From: Conoideocrella luteorostrata
Lineage: Eukaryota > Ascomycota > Sordariomycetes > Hypocreales > Clavicipitaceae
NCBI GenBank assembly: GCA_032433595.1
Contig: JASWJB010000006.1
Span: forward strand, 265,091 to 329,090
Direction of reading: 5' to 3'
DNA: 64,000 nucleotides
Below, piece after piece: positions 38,797 through 50,601 of this stretch. The position numbers were made by a program, and so were the translations under genes. The notes beneath the pieces were generated by a model. That model was not told where the DNA came from and did no database searches. It saw only the letters and a list, made by a program, of their open reading frames with translations. Position 1 is the first letter of the stretch; each line of letters opens with the position of its first letter.

Positions 38797-40907
38797 GGCT
38801 TGTTCGGTAGGTAGGGAATGTATATACTTCGACTGGGAGCAGGTCGTTCAGTTAAGCTTTGGCCACAGTAGATGGGGATGAAGCGATATTGTTTGTTTCG
38901 AAACGAAAGACAGGCTTGTTTGAATGAACGGGTTACAGACAGGTTGGGATAGGTTGGAGTATACTTTATATTTTCCAACAAGACACTGAATAACAAACGT
39001 GCCAGGATAACCGGACTGTGACCGACAGTCGTCTTGTGAACACTGGGACGCCTTATCCGCGGGAGTTGTCCGGCAGCATCGGTCGTCACGTGTACATATT
39101 TACTCCTGACAGGCTCCGCAGCTCCTTTTATTGCTACCGAAATCTTGGCCGATGGAGCCGTTCACCTTCACCTTGATTGTTTGAAGTAGATCCTCTGCGT
39201 TCCCCACCTGACATTGAAACAAGGGCCACCAGGCGGTACACAGCCGGCTGCTGCCTGGCACTGTGGGTTTGGAGAGAGAACTGACCTTCGTTTTAGAGTT
39301 TAGCTGCCGAGGCTGTGCGGGGCTGTATCACGAACACTTCTTGTCGGATTGAGTATGGACTCACGGGGCCTGACTCTACCATGTCGGCGGTTGAGAATGC
39401 TGTTCTCGCAACAAGTATTGCAGCAGATGGTCGAGGACGCTATAATGTGACATTCTCATACCCGACCAGCTAAAAGCTACCCGGCGTTTTACGGTAGGCA
39501 CTCGGACGCTGGGTCTTGCGCAGATTGTACGTCCGTGCCATTTCTTTCAGCTGGCCGTAGTGACGATTCTGTCGCGTTGAATATCCACTGCACTAAATTG
39601 AAAAAGTGTGAGCTCGCTAAAGAATACTCTAAAAAGGCATGATTAAGGCTTATATGATGCAACTTATGTACTTACAGCCGAGGCTATGACAATGGTTTGT
39701 AAAAACTGTTTTATAGAATACCTAACTCGGAAATTCTTTAGTCCCACACGGAGCAGAAAACTTGCATATATGTGGAAGGTGTTCATGTGAAAGGAATACC
39801 TTGTCGTTAACTGGGTTGAAAACACGGGCAGTAAATGTTTCATCTTGTAGGATTAAAGCAGCTGACCAAGCATCATGTTGACTACGGCCGTCTATACCTA
39901 CTTAATGATTATGTCCATCCGTCTCGTGACGATTTCTTGTAGGCAGTAGAACAATGATCCAGTCTATACGCTTGAATTGTTCGTATTAATTGCAGCAAGG
40001 GCGCAGGCTAGCTGTGGCGGAGCTCTGAGCGGGCTGTGCGTTTTGACATGCTAGCGAAATGGCCATTCTTGGCACCTTATTGGCGGGCTGTGCTGTCTAC
40101 ATTAAACCTACACTATTGAGCATGAAAGAATCTTTGCTTAAAGCGGGGAATAAATGGGAGCCCTTTCGCAAAGGTCTGATGTCTCGTCCAGGTGACTCTC
40201 TACTCTCTCTACCGCTGTGTATATGTCTCATTTGCACAGCGTGTTATGACCAGCCGTGATGAATAGTTGGAACTCTCTATTTTGCTTAGAAACTCAGACC
40301 TAGACTTAAGAGTTACGTGTAAGGCGCATGAGCTTGGCTGACGGTTTAATACCCTTACGGCTGCGGCACTTTGTTGACTTGTGGTGGCTCAACCTTCGGC
40401 AGCCTGAACTAAACTGCTAGGATCATAATTCTACTATGGTAGTGATGATATGCACAAGAGATTTAACATATCCAAGGCTGCTCAGTACCACTGTAGTAAA
40501 AAAGAACAATGGTGAGACGCCAAAGCCGCTGGTAAGCACCGGAAGACTGCATGCTACCATCCGTCTCGGCGCATGGGTGACGATGGAGGATATGGCGCTC
40601 CTTTCATCTGTCTTGAGCTGCTGGAAAATGCCCGACGGCGCCTTCATGCCAACCCGATGTAAGTAGGCATCTGCGATAGAGTTTATCGGCTAGTTTATGC
40701 ATTAAAAAGCCCTTAGAGCCTCGCAAAATGGATGATCACAGAAAATTTAGTCGGGAGGTTTGGCTTGCATGCGCGTCCTAAATTGCAGCTAGTCTACCAC
40801 AGAACCTTTCGGCTTCAACCTCAAAAAATGGTCTGGTTCATGTACAACACGTGAATTCATTTCCTACATATATATCAAACGAAGCATTGTCTACGCCTTC
40901 AAATAGC
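38797..40907. other. Gene-poor interval upstream of the deiminase
   Basis: A TATATAC element at about 38820-38826, close to the deiminase start at 38796, could be its core promoter. No other supported gene; short frames at 40059-40259 and 40436-40666 lack domains. Confidence 0.35.
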
Positions 40908-42590
40908 TTAATACGCGTAAAATAGAGTCGCTTCATTCTCAGTTTGTCGAATTTTCTTGTTGTCCCGTCGGAGCCAGTACCGCATGCCCCATGCAGCAAC
41001 AACAGTGGCAATGCTGAGTCCGGCACTCGTAGCCATGGCCATGGTGTAGCGAGGCTCGTCGGATTTGGGCCACAGGTATGGCGTCCAAATGAACGAGGCA
41101 TTGGCCAGCGAATTGACAAGTGCGTATGCGCATGCCTTCTTCTCCTTTGTCTGCGAGCAAGTCGCCGAGACCCAGCCAAGAATGATGCTGTTCACCGCGT
41201 ACGTTCCGATTGCGAAGACGACCATTGCGACTGATTGGGGGTTAGTTTGTAAATGTGCTTTGACAGGGCTAGGACCAGGCTGTAAACTTACAGTATCGTG
41301 CGCCTGTATTCAGTGTTGCGCAGCCAAGGACAAAGCCGAATACCGCAATTGCTTTTGCGATGGTGATGTGCCTAGCAAGATTAGTTGTGCAAGCTGTCGT
41401 ACTGGGCTGACATGACTGAACTTACCACGTTCGCTCGTTCATTCGTCCAGACGACCAAGCCCACCAAATGGAAACACCGCCGGCGATGAGATACGGTGGG
41501 CAAGTCAAGACCAGTGTGATGGTCTGATTGAATCCCAACGTCTGGACGGCTGTGGGGAAGAAGTTCTTGAACCCATTGGCGCCAAGGTGGCAATGCTGCA
41601 TAAACACAAAGAGCCAGACCTTGGGGTCTTTGCAAGTTTCCAAAAGTCCTAACCAACTAGTTGTTTGTCCTGAATTACCTACGGTATCGCGCTGTGTTCG
41701 CTCATGAGCTAGTTTTCTTTCCTCAGGAGTAAGCCATCGCGTTGTCAAGGGCTCGTCAGGCAAGATGAAAAATCCAGCGAGAGCTATCACAAACGTGATA
41801 GCTCCCTGGATGATGAACAGCCACTGCCATCCGGAAATACCAGCCTAGAGAGCGTCATGTCAGACGTCATGTCAGACGTCATGAAGCATTTGAAAGGGTA
41901 GAGGTTGTCCGCTCATCATGTGACTTCGCACCTACCATGCCGTGCATCTTGAATATTCCCAATGCAATGAGCCCCGCAAAGGCTGTGGCGAGGATATTGC
42001 CAGTGTAAAGGATGGAAATACGGGTAGCAAGTTCCTTGCGGGTGTAAAACGTGGCAAGTATGTACAGAGCTCCGGGATAGTATGGTGCCTCGGTGACACC
42101 AAGAAAGAAGCGAGTCAGCATCAAGCCAGTGTAGTTCTTGCTAACAGCCGTAAGGGCGCTGATGACGGCCCATACAACCATGCACGACGACATCCACCAA
42201 CTGGGGCGGACTCGTGTCAAGATCATGTTGGCTGGAATCCCGCAGGCGACGTATCCTGCAAAAAGAATAGCCACGCAAGACTGGTATTGTGTAGAAGTGA
42301 GGTTCAGATCCTTTTCGAGAGTGTTCAATCTTGCAAGGGTGATAGCGTTGCGATCCTAAGAAGATACGGTCAGCTAAAAGCTCATTGCAGAAGTGAGGAA
42401 TTCTTACCAGATAATTCAACCAATACATGAACCATAGAAGGGGCATAATCCACAGGTCAAGCTTTCTCACAAGTGCAATCTCAGCCGGATCAGTCTTCTC
42501 GTGAGCACCAGAGTAGTCTCGCGCAACACCCCCTTCCGCGTCTTTTAACGAGACAACATCTTCGAGATGAGACTTCTCTGGTTTCTCCAT
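40908..42590 (-). CDS. MFS transporter, Dal5/allantoate permease type (anion:cation symporter), 5 exons
   Basis: Minus-strand exons are 42590-42408, 42355-41936, 41844-41426, 41371-41292 and 41230-40908, giving 474 residues with about 12 membrane helices. The first helix ends in YWLNYLDRNAIT, the signature of the Dal5-like ACS family, and MLTRFFLGVTEAPYYPGALY is the conserved helix 4-5 segment. Members carry allantoate, nicotinate, pantothenate, biotin precursors or small peptides across the plasma membrane; the substrate cannot be told from sequence here. The cytosolic N-terminus is acidic (EKTDPAEIALVRKLD). Intron 2 contains a tandem GTCATGTCAGAC duplication (41852-41883). All junctions keep frame and conserved helices, so the gene looks functional. 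Confidence 0.9.
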
Positions 42591-44689
42591 AATGACAAGA
42601 TGATAAGAATTTTGTAGCTATGTATTCTCTACCGCTGATGCATCCGACAAGGTGATATTGTCTGATCTACAGCGATGCGCCCACTACTTATACTCAATTC
42701 TTCTGAATGCGGCTGACCACCTCGAAATCTTGGCAACTATTCTCATGCTGACATTAAATATTGGCACATGGACGTTGGCTGCAGCTAGGCCGATCTGATC
42801 CGAGTGCTTTTCTTGTTGGGCCAAGTTGATCCCCCATCCCAGAAACAACAAGTAAGGGGTGTTGGCTCAATAATGTCTTGGCCTTCAGTCTTATTGGACG
42901 CTGTATGCGCTTCTTGACTCGTCCAGACGCCTCTTTATGGTGAAGATAGCACACCCGTCCAGACCCGACGGGAGGCGGTGGTCTTCGATAACCTGGGGTA
43001 CATCTTGGCGCCAAGGTGGTGGCGGACCACTTTACCCCAGGTTTCCACTAGGCAGTTAAGCTTTAAATGCATGATTGAGAGAAGAGCAATGCTAAGATTG
43101 GAAGCAAAAATTGTAGGATGAGTTACATCGTCCGTGTGTCATGTGTGCAGCGATGCATCGCTTATGCCGCTGCTCACACGGACGTTGATCTCGATAAGAG
43201 CTTCATTGCCGTGTGGTAAACGGGTGCCGTTTCCGTCGATTATAAGGGTCGCTGTGCAAATGACAAGGTAATGAGATTGAATGGGGCATGCATGTACCTC
43301 TTTTTGTACACGATGCTGACTTTTGTCTGACTCATCAAGGGTAAATGCGGGCATTTAGTCCCGTACTACGGGTGACCTCGGATTGTGCCATGAGATTGAG
43401 TGCACATCTATTAACTCATGGCTTTATCAGTATCCCAGACCCGGCTTGTTTCATTAGATCTCACGCGGGACAAAGAGGAAAGTGAGGGGAACGGGTGGGC
43501 TGTGCAAGTAAGCTTGGTAGTGGCTTGCCAAGATTGTTGCGGAACTTGGACAGCCAATAGCTTGTCGCATCCCGCAAGTTCGGCCACCAACAGATATTAA
43601 TGATTGGTGTGAGGCATTTAATTTTGCAGAATCTCGACCGGCTTCCACTCCACAGGGACATGTCGGTGAAATGAATAGGCCGGCCGCGCCTGAAGTGGCT
43701 GCACCAACACATAGGCAGGGAAGCCAGTCCACAGTCGTGCCGCAGGAGTTACTATGTGGAATAAGCCAGAGAAGAATGTAAATTTAATATTCAGCTGGGC
43801 TTGGCAAGGTAAATACCCATTACAGACCATGGTTATAGTCTTTTCTGTACCGGATTGCCATTATTGCCAAAGTTGGACGGCTCGGAGCTCACTCAGCTGC
43901 GTGGAATGGAAAACTTACACGGCTGCGGCCTGGCTTAACAAACGCTTACGGACATGGCCTTCCCCGCATAGTTATTGGCAAGTAATCACTTCTCAAGAAT
44001 TTGCAGCAGGAATATGCAACGGTGACTAGGTGCAGCTCCGACGGCGCCGCGTTGTCCCGCATTGCCCCGTTGACAACAACAGTAGCTTATGGCCCCCAAA
44101 TCATGGATAAGGTTTGAGATCATGCGACCACCGGATATCTGATTCCAGAACCTTGCGCCCGAGCCAGAATTGATTCGTGAACCGACATGTGATGAGAAAC
44201 AAATGAAAAGCCAAGGAGTGATTGCTTGCAGCAACAGCCTTGCTTACTGTTTCTAGGCGCTAAACCCTGATGCTGCGGCATGGCGATGTTCGATTGTTAA
44301 GTCATTTATTTCCTTAGTGTAGACAAACACCATGTCAATTTCAATAGTAGCGAAAAGAAAGAAAAAAATACGCATATGCAAAGCCCGTTATTATCAATGG
44401 CTAACTTTACAACAATCTCATGGCAAAAAAAGTGCTTTCCTGGGAAACCATTCATTTCATATCGTGGTCATTGTCGAAAGACTCCTGAATTGGATCCGTC
44501 GCGACATAATAAAAAGCAGTAAATATAATAATTTAACAAGTTTAGTGCCGAGCTAAACAAGGACAGCTAGTATTCGGCACTTTTCATATTCGCCAATTTT
44601 GAAAATTACTCCTGTTAATTACAGCTCCAACACAAATACATTGCGTGCACGTTTAATAACTTCTCGTGATCCATAGTATTTAAATCATT
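42591..44689. other. Intergenic region with no recognised gene
   Basis: The first few hundred bases are the transporter promoter region. The remainder contains short frames only and becomes AT-rich after about 44300. Nothing convincing was found. Confidence 0.35.
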
Positions 44690-45158
44690 CTCCGTTCGAT
44701 TTGCCAGACCACGCAAACAAAGCCTACAATTAATCCAAATCCAAAAATGAAAGTCATGTTTCCGAAAAACGTAATAGTAACCGCACGCCTCTGTTGGACC
44801 ACCTTGTTGTGGGTTGCACAGGGCGGTTCAGTGACCGCGTGAAATATGTTCTTGGCCGCTCCATCATGGTGGTGTTCAATAGCAATTAGGCAAAGGACGT
44901 AGCACTAGAGACACACGCAAGAAGACTTGGTACTAATAAAAGCCAACATTTTTCCACATGCAGTATTAGGCACCAAACTTTTCACTACTAGCAGAAAAGC
45001 TGCCACTTACGCACACAGCTCACGGGGACCACAGCTCCTAAGAATATAGCATCTAAATATGTAGTGTTGCAAAGAGATAGTTGCCTATAGAATGTTGGAA
45101 TATTAGAAAGCGTTGCCGAACAAACCTTAGTCTGTGAAGCTCGCAACATCACGGATAC
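44690..45158 (-). pseudogene. Exons of a small membrane protein broken by a solo LTR
   Basis: On the minus strand a frame from about 44908 (after acceptor TCTCTAG) reads CYVLCLIAIEHHHDGAAKN and later the hydrophobic NMTFIFGFGLIVGFVCVVW, ending in IERRMI and a stop near 44690. Upstream, another segment (LDAIFLGAVVPVSC) ends at a GTAAGT donor near 45008. The solo LTR at 45159-45365 lies immediately upstream; without it, ATG and a few codons would join this region. Family not recognised, and the middle junction is in doubt, so the gene may be dead. Confidence 0.35.
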
Positions 45159-45365
45159 TGTTGGAATACCGCCAAGCACAATAGGAAGCACAGAGCCCGT
45201 CACGTGGTCACCTTCTAGCCACGATATTTATACGACGATATCGTGCCTTCCACCGTGACTTCTTTTCTTCTTCTTAGATAACAGAGACTTATGAATATAT
45301 TCAATTTGAAGCATTTGATCTAGATCACTTGCACAGCAACCCTGTGCAACCCACTGCAACCCACA
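45159..45365 (+). mobile_element. Solo LTR of a copia-like retrotransposon, copy A
   Basis: The 207-bp element starts TGTTGGAAT and ends CAACCCACA, the TG...CA termini of an LTR. It is flanked by GATAC on both sides (45154-45158 and 45366-45370), a perfect 5-bp target duplication. It shares its whole length with copies B, C and D. Its 3' end carries an internal duplication (CAACCCACTGCAACCCACA). No internal retrotransposon genes remain, so it arose by LTR-LTR recombination. Confidence 0.9.
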
Positions 45366-45531
45366 GATACTCTGTCGAGCCCTGCGATCATGGGCCCGTC
45401 TCAGCGCCACCCAATTTCGCGGTCAGATATATGTATGTATATAGTCTCCAATGTGTAAAGCGCAGTAACTTTGCTAGAATACTCCCCTTAGCTCGCAAAA
45501 CTAAAAAAGATGCTCTTCCCAAGAAGCTACA

Positions 45532-47105
45532 TTAAGCCCCAACATAAGAAACAAGCCTGGTTGCCAATAGGTACAGGCTATAAAAGAGACAAAAAGTGGT
45601 TACAAGGGCAGAAATAAGACCTAAATATGCCAGCACCTCGACACCGGGCTGTTTCAATATATAGCTTTTGCGCCGGCCAGCGCGTGTTGTCCGCCCTATC
45701 ACAGGAAAGTACTTAAAATCAAATAGTGCCTTCTTTCCAAGGCCGGTGGTCTTATCCATTAAAATTCTCCACGCAAACCTGCGATAGTACTATAGTATGT
45801 AAGAGTCAGCATATACACTAAAAATAATAAAAGGAGCTAAATTGTCATTTAACAACATACCGCGATAATGTACTGGTCAATAATAGGAATCCTTAAGACT
45901 ATTTTGATCTGTGTTTGAACCCAGTAACAATATCCCCACATCAACAACCGATAGTATAAGCTTGTTTTAGGGACGTGCAGCTCATCGGAGAGTTGATCTC
46001 CATTGACCAAACGCGTCATAGCGTCCATATATTCTTTAGATGCGTATGTTGGTGCTGTGTTCTCCAGGCCCACCACAATATTTCTAGCAAGCATCCTTCC
46101 CGTGTCATTTGGAGCAAATTCGTTGACAAGCAGAGATTCATTCATGGCTTTCGCCCTGGCGGCAGTCTGGAAAGGCTCGTTCGGAACGCCCATGTAATAT
46201 GCGACCAGCCGCCACAATGCAATATAATCCTCAGCTTCTTGATTGCTCAAGTAGATGCCTTGACGTGGAAGTCCTTGCCAAATAGCCGTGCCACTGAATG
46301 CATGGATTGTTGAAAGAGAGTCTAAGTCATTAATGGGAGGACCGTATTTTTGGACATTGTAGTACGTCGGGTCTTGCTCTGCGAGGCTCATGATCTTGAG
46401 GCGAACTGCAGAATGCAGCAAGCGAACTCGCACACAGGCAAGGTGGCCTTCTCCTCCAGGCTTCATAGCCTCTGCGTCACTATTGACTTGGATAGTGTAC
46501 TGGAGAGTCTCAAGTAGTCGACGTCGGACGATCTTGGCACAGAATCCTCCTGTTTTCGTCAGTGTTTCGCCGACGCGAATTGTTCCCCTAATATTGTAAG
46601 TCAATGAGCACTAAAGACGATGCGCGAGGAGGACCTACATGCCCCCTAGCAAGCCCTGATAAACAATCTGCTGGGAAGTTAGCTTGGTTGTGTTTAGTAT
46701 TGTGCACTATTAGCATGGCATGCATGGCATGCATGACTGACATACCGCGTTGGAGATTGGCGTAAGGTATCGCCAATAGATCTCCTGACCACGCTGAATT
46801 TGCGCCCAGTTCACCCAATTTGGGATCGTATTGACCTGTTTCCAGAGCTCTGCAAGCTTGGGGTGACTCTCATAATTCTCTTGCAGCAAGGCATAGCTGT
46901 CTCGTTTCAAGACACCATCACTAGCGGGACAGGAAGAATTCGGTATCCGTGTTAGTATTTCAGTACAACTGTCCGCAAGACTGTCATACTTCCAGATCCA
47001 ACATTCCAGTTCGCTCGACGATATGTGTTCATTGGTCCATTCGAAGCTATAGTCCCAGTAGTGGCACACCTTTCGGTTACCTTTGTCGTTCTTCCTCACG
47101 GGCAT
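45532..47105 (-). CDS. MpaB-like ER-bound oxygenase (DUF2236 / rubber oxygenase-type domain), 4 exons
   Basis: Minus-strand exons are 47105-46746, 46670-46639, 46587-45861 and 45789-45532, giving 458 residues. Conserved family blocks are present: HLACVRVRLLHSAVRLKI, STIHAFSGTAIWQ, then YIALWRLVAYYMGVP and LVNGDQLSDELHVP. A single C-terminal membrane helix (VLAYLGLISALVTTFCLFYS) would anchor the protein, as in MpaB, which cleaves the prenyl side chain in mycophenolic acid synthesis; bacterial relatives are latex-clearing proteins. The last intron uses acceptor CTATAG, which is the choice that keeps frame into YYRRFAWRILMDK. Exon 2 has a NAGNAG acceptor (CAGCAG), so one Gln may be optional. It lies among genes of secondary-metabolism type; its substrate is unknown. 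Confidence 0.85.
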
Positions 47106-48104
47106 TGTTAGGGCGACTAATAATGAGCAGCGTTAATTGAATGAAGGTGGTACAAGTATGAACATAATGGTTCCTATTTAAATATTTTAGTTAATGGAGT
47201 CTTACAAACTATTGTAGTGTTGAAATATCATAGAGATGTCGGGGGGGTTGGTTAAGCCGAACCTCCGCGACTAAGCAGGCAATAGATATACGGCGAGCCG
47301 AGCCTTTTGCAAGGGAATTATGCGTCTGTAGCTTCATTCCATATAATTACCACCTTTTTTCATTGGAGCTATCATAGCACCCTTTTTTTCCGTTTTCTTT
47401 TTATTTCTTTAAACAGCAAAAAAAAAAAAAGCCTCGGTCCGAGCCTGGTGTAAGTTCATAACCCCGCATCTCAAAACCATGTCAATTGGCCTTAGCGTAG
47501 GGACGTGCGTCACACATGGCAGCTAATGATACGGACTTCGGGAAGCAATTGTATTACGAACCGGATAGTCTTAAGGTTGGACGTTCGCTCTATCGCTTAT
47601 CCACACGGGATTAACGTAGATACTTATGTATGCGAGCCTCTTTACACATATATTGTTTTTTGAAGAATTTTTATAGCTGAACTAGCCAATATTTAGGTCT
47701 AAAGATTAGAGAAAATTGATCGTACACTTACCTACGATTTGGGCCATGAAATTAATTTTAGAGAGTTACTACACGTTAGAACATAACAACAAGTCCGTAC
47801 GGGAATAGAGCTTTCCGCTTTCTGGACGGGCTGTTCATAGACCCCGAAATCCCAGGGTAGACTAGGAGTTGCCTACGCAGGCGGAAAGACGGGTGCCACT
47901 GATCGCAGCTGTGGGAAAACATGCCATACATAACGCTGTACGGTACGTCGAGTTTAGCGTGATTTGATCTAAGAGGTGAGTTGCCATGTACTCCGTGCAT
48001 AATGCTTAAGCTCCCCATTCATCTCCATATCGAATTCGTTGAAAGCTCTCCTGTGGGGCCTGATGACTACCTTGTTTTTTAAACTAGCACGACCGGAGGG
48101 TTTC
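47106..48104. other. AT-rich intergenic region
   Basis: Promoter side of the MpaB-like gene followed by AT-rich sequence with poly-A/T runs near 47380-47430. No coding frame is supported. Confidence 0.4.
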
Positions 48105-48301
48105 TGTGGGTTGCACAGGGTTGTGCAATGATCTAGATCATCGGCTTCAAAGGGAATATATTAATAATTGTCTGTGTCTATCTCAGAAGAAGAAAAGAAG
48201 TCATAGTGGAAGGCACGATATCGCCGTATAAATATCGTGGCTTGAAGGTGACCACGTGACGGTCCCAACAGCTTCCTGTTGTGCTTGGCGGTATTCCAAC
48301 A
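48105..48301 (-). mobile_element. Solo LTR of a copia-like retrotransposon, copy B
   Basis: A 197-bp copy in reverse orientation, beginning TGTGGGTTGCACAGGG and ending ATTCCAACA on the plus strand. The flanks are GTTTC at 48100-48104 and 48302-48306, a perfect 5-bp duplication. It contains the shared hairpin CACGATATCG...ATAAATATCGTG and the CACGTG box. Confidence 0.9.
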
Positions 48302-50601
48302 GTTTCCTCCCCAATCATGTCAAGGCATCCGGTAGTCAGGCCTGTGCAAATGCTAGTGTGGCACCTCCTCTTTTTTGTAGAGATAATCCCGAAACCCCGA
48401 GACGGTCATGCTCACATGCGTCAACGCTTCGTCCAGGAGGCATGCCAACCATCATGGAAATCCTTTGTCTCATCCGTCTTCAAGACTCCAAGGCGTTCGG
48501 TCTGCCATTGTGTCCGTTATGCCGGAGATCTGCAGTGGAAGCTACACATAGGTGCTACGCCGTAGCCCGCCTGTGCTCCGTCGACGGTCCATGTAGATCG
48601 CAGATCCGCTCGACAGCGGTACAATGCACGTTGTTTGGCTGTGGTATATGTTAGAACTGGCCTTTGCGAAAGTCGACCATGAAGACCGTGGGCCGTTTAA
48701 TGAAACCGCAGAGCTTGCACTTGCGCGATAGTTAGCCAGTCAGCACAAGTCAAGACGGGCTAGGTCTGGAGACAAGAATTATCATTGGCAGCATATGCAG
48801 GAGCTATTATGGTCGTAGCACAAACCAGTCTCACAAACCTCTCTTGAATATTTGCAAGGAACCACATCTTACCGCCTCTAATCTTTTAACGGGCATGTCC
48901 ACTTTTATCAGGGCAATTCACTCGGTAGCTTCCCTATCATATTTGATTTGTCAAGAGTGGCTGTTATTTGTGATCAGCTGTGAACGCTCTTCGACTAATT
49001 GATGCGTGCCTCTCAAACCAACCAAATTTTTATCTATATATATCTAAGCCAAAACTATTGGTTATGTGTAGTTTACTGAAAGAAATGAAGGCTCTGTAAA
49101 TCTGGCTACACATGTCCCGTTCTCAATAATCTGCTCAGGAGTTTGTTTAGTATTGCAAGCAGGATTGTCTGACTTTTATGAATATAAATACGGTTGCTTA
49201 GCAAAATGTAGTCTTTGTTCATCTTCGACCTGGCGTCTAAACAGCCTCTTACCCACCATTTCCTAACCCAGCTCCATGGCTGGGCTGTCACCGCAAGTAC
49301 AGCACCGCACTGTACTCACACACCTACACAATTTACTAAGTTTGGTGGAGGTCCCTCCGATCGGGCAACTATTTGATCATGTTAAATACGAAGATCCAGT
49401 GGTGTTAATACCTCATAGTAGCCCTTGCGTTGATGTCCTCTGTTCTCGGCTCTTAATCTCTCATATTCTATTTGACTATGAGTTCTCATGCGGTTTTTTT
49501 TTTTTTAAAAAAAATCGTAGGCTGGCTTGGAGCTTAAATCCTGAGTGTAAGTGTCGTATAACCCTAATGAGTCAGCTCAAAGAATATTGCAAGAAAATAG
49601 CCGCCCGCCACTCTGTATCAGAAAGACGCTTTCAGGTGATTGCGGCTCCAGATGCATTGGCGCTTCTTATCTTCGACGACAGCGTCTGACTACTTGTACA
49701 TGTATTCCATTGCGCAAGGGCGAGCCGTGCTACCCTCAATGGCGACCATTTGTTTAGCTACATCGTTGAACAATCATGCAGCATGTATATGCAAGGCATG
49801 CCGCTGAATACCTTTCATGCCAGCCATCAGGGATTGTGGCGATATCACTAGGGGATTTTGTTTGCGTTATCTAGGGGGTGGTTATGTCTCGTGCATGTAG
49901 GAGGCAAAACTTCTTTTAAAAATGGGATTTAAAACAGTCTTCACCCTTCTTGCGATAACGCTTATTCCTTTTGCCACGGCAAAACTAACACAACACACAG
50001 ATGCGTTCAGATGTACAACAGCTTGAATACTCTTCTTTTCCTAATTATTGCTGTGGTTATTATTGAACGGCTACGAGCTGCTGGAGCCACGGCGAAGCGA
50101 TTCTATTAAGATCCTGACTCTCCACTAATTAGTTAATGCCTCTTAAGATTGTAGAAGTGAAATGGCATTTATGCACTAATAGTTGACGACCCACTTCAAC
50201 CAAGAGTCATGTCCTAATCTACCCACTTCGTCTGACTTCATAGTTATTAGGCTCCTGGTACAAATGTTAACGGCGGAGAGTCGGGTCAATAATAACGGGT
50301 CTATGAAGTATCTCTAGGCGCCCCAATGCCGCATTTTTACGTGTTTTTGATCAACAAGCCTGAGGAAGTACGAGAAAGTCTCCCTGCTGCAGGACTCACT
50401 AACGTAAGTGCATAGCGGATTGCGTCTCTCCACTCTACAGAAATACTAGGAAATGTGGTTACGAGCTCAAGGATTTAGAGTATGCATCGTGAACTTGATT
50501 TGTCTCCCCAGTATTGCCAAACCTATTTCAAGCCCCAAGCATAGGCCAGCATCCCCGCGACCAAATGTTAACACGCTAAATGACTTACATGCGTATAAAA
50601 C
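48302..50601. other. AT-rich gene-poor region
   Basis: No intact gene. A frame at 49276-49689 lacks domains. A T12/A8 junction lies at about 49495-49514. A short possible first exon is listed at 50326-50403. Confidence 0.35.
50326..50403 (+). CDS. Possible first exon of a small unknown gene
   Basis: ATG at 50326 opens a 26-codon stretch (MPHFYVFLINKPEEVRESLP) that ends exactly at a consensus GTAAGT donor. A downstream acceptor near 50450 leads to a further short frame of no recognised family. The codon pattern is protein-like, but there is no supporting homology, so this may be a relic or chance. Confidence 0.18.

Noticed and set aside
45228..45410. Short frames within LTR copies (also 60138-60356)
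   Set aside because: They repeat because the LTR repeats; LTRs do not encode these as proteins.
49276..49689. Frame of 137 codons in AT-rich DNA
   Set aside because: It passes through a homopolymer T/A tract and has no domain or protein-like conservation pattern.
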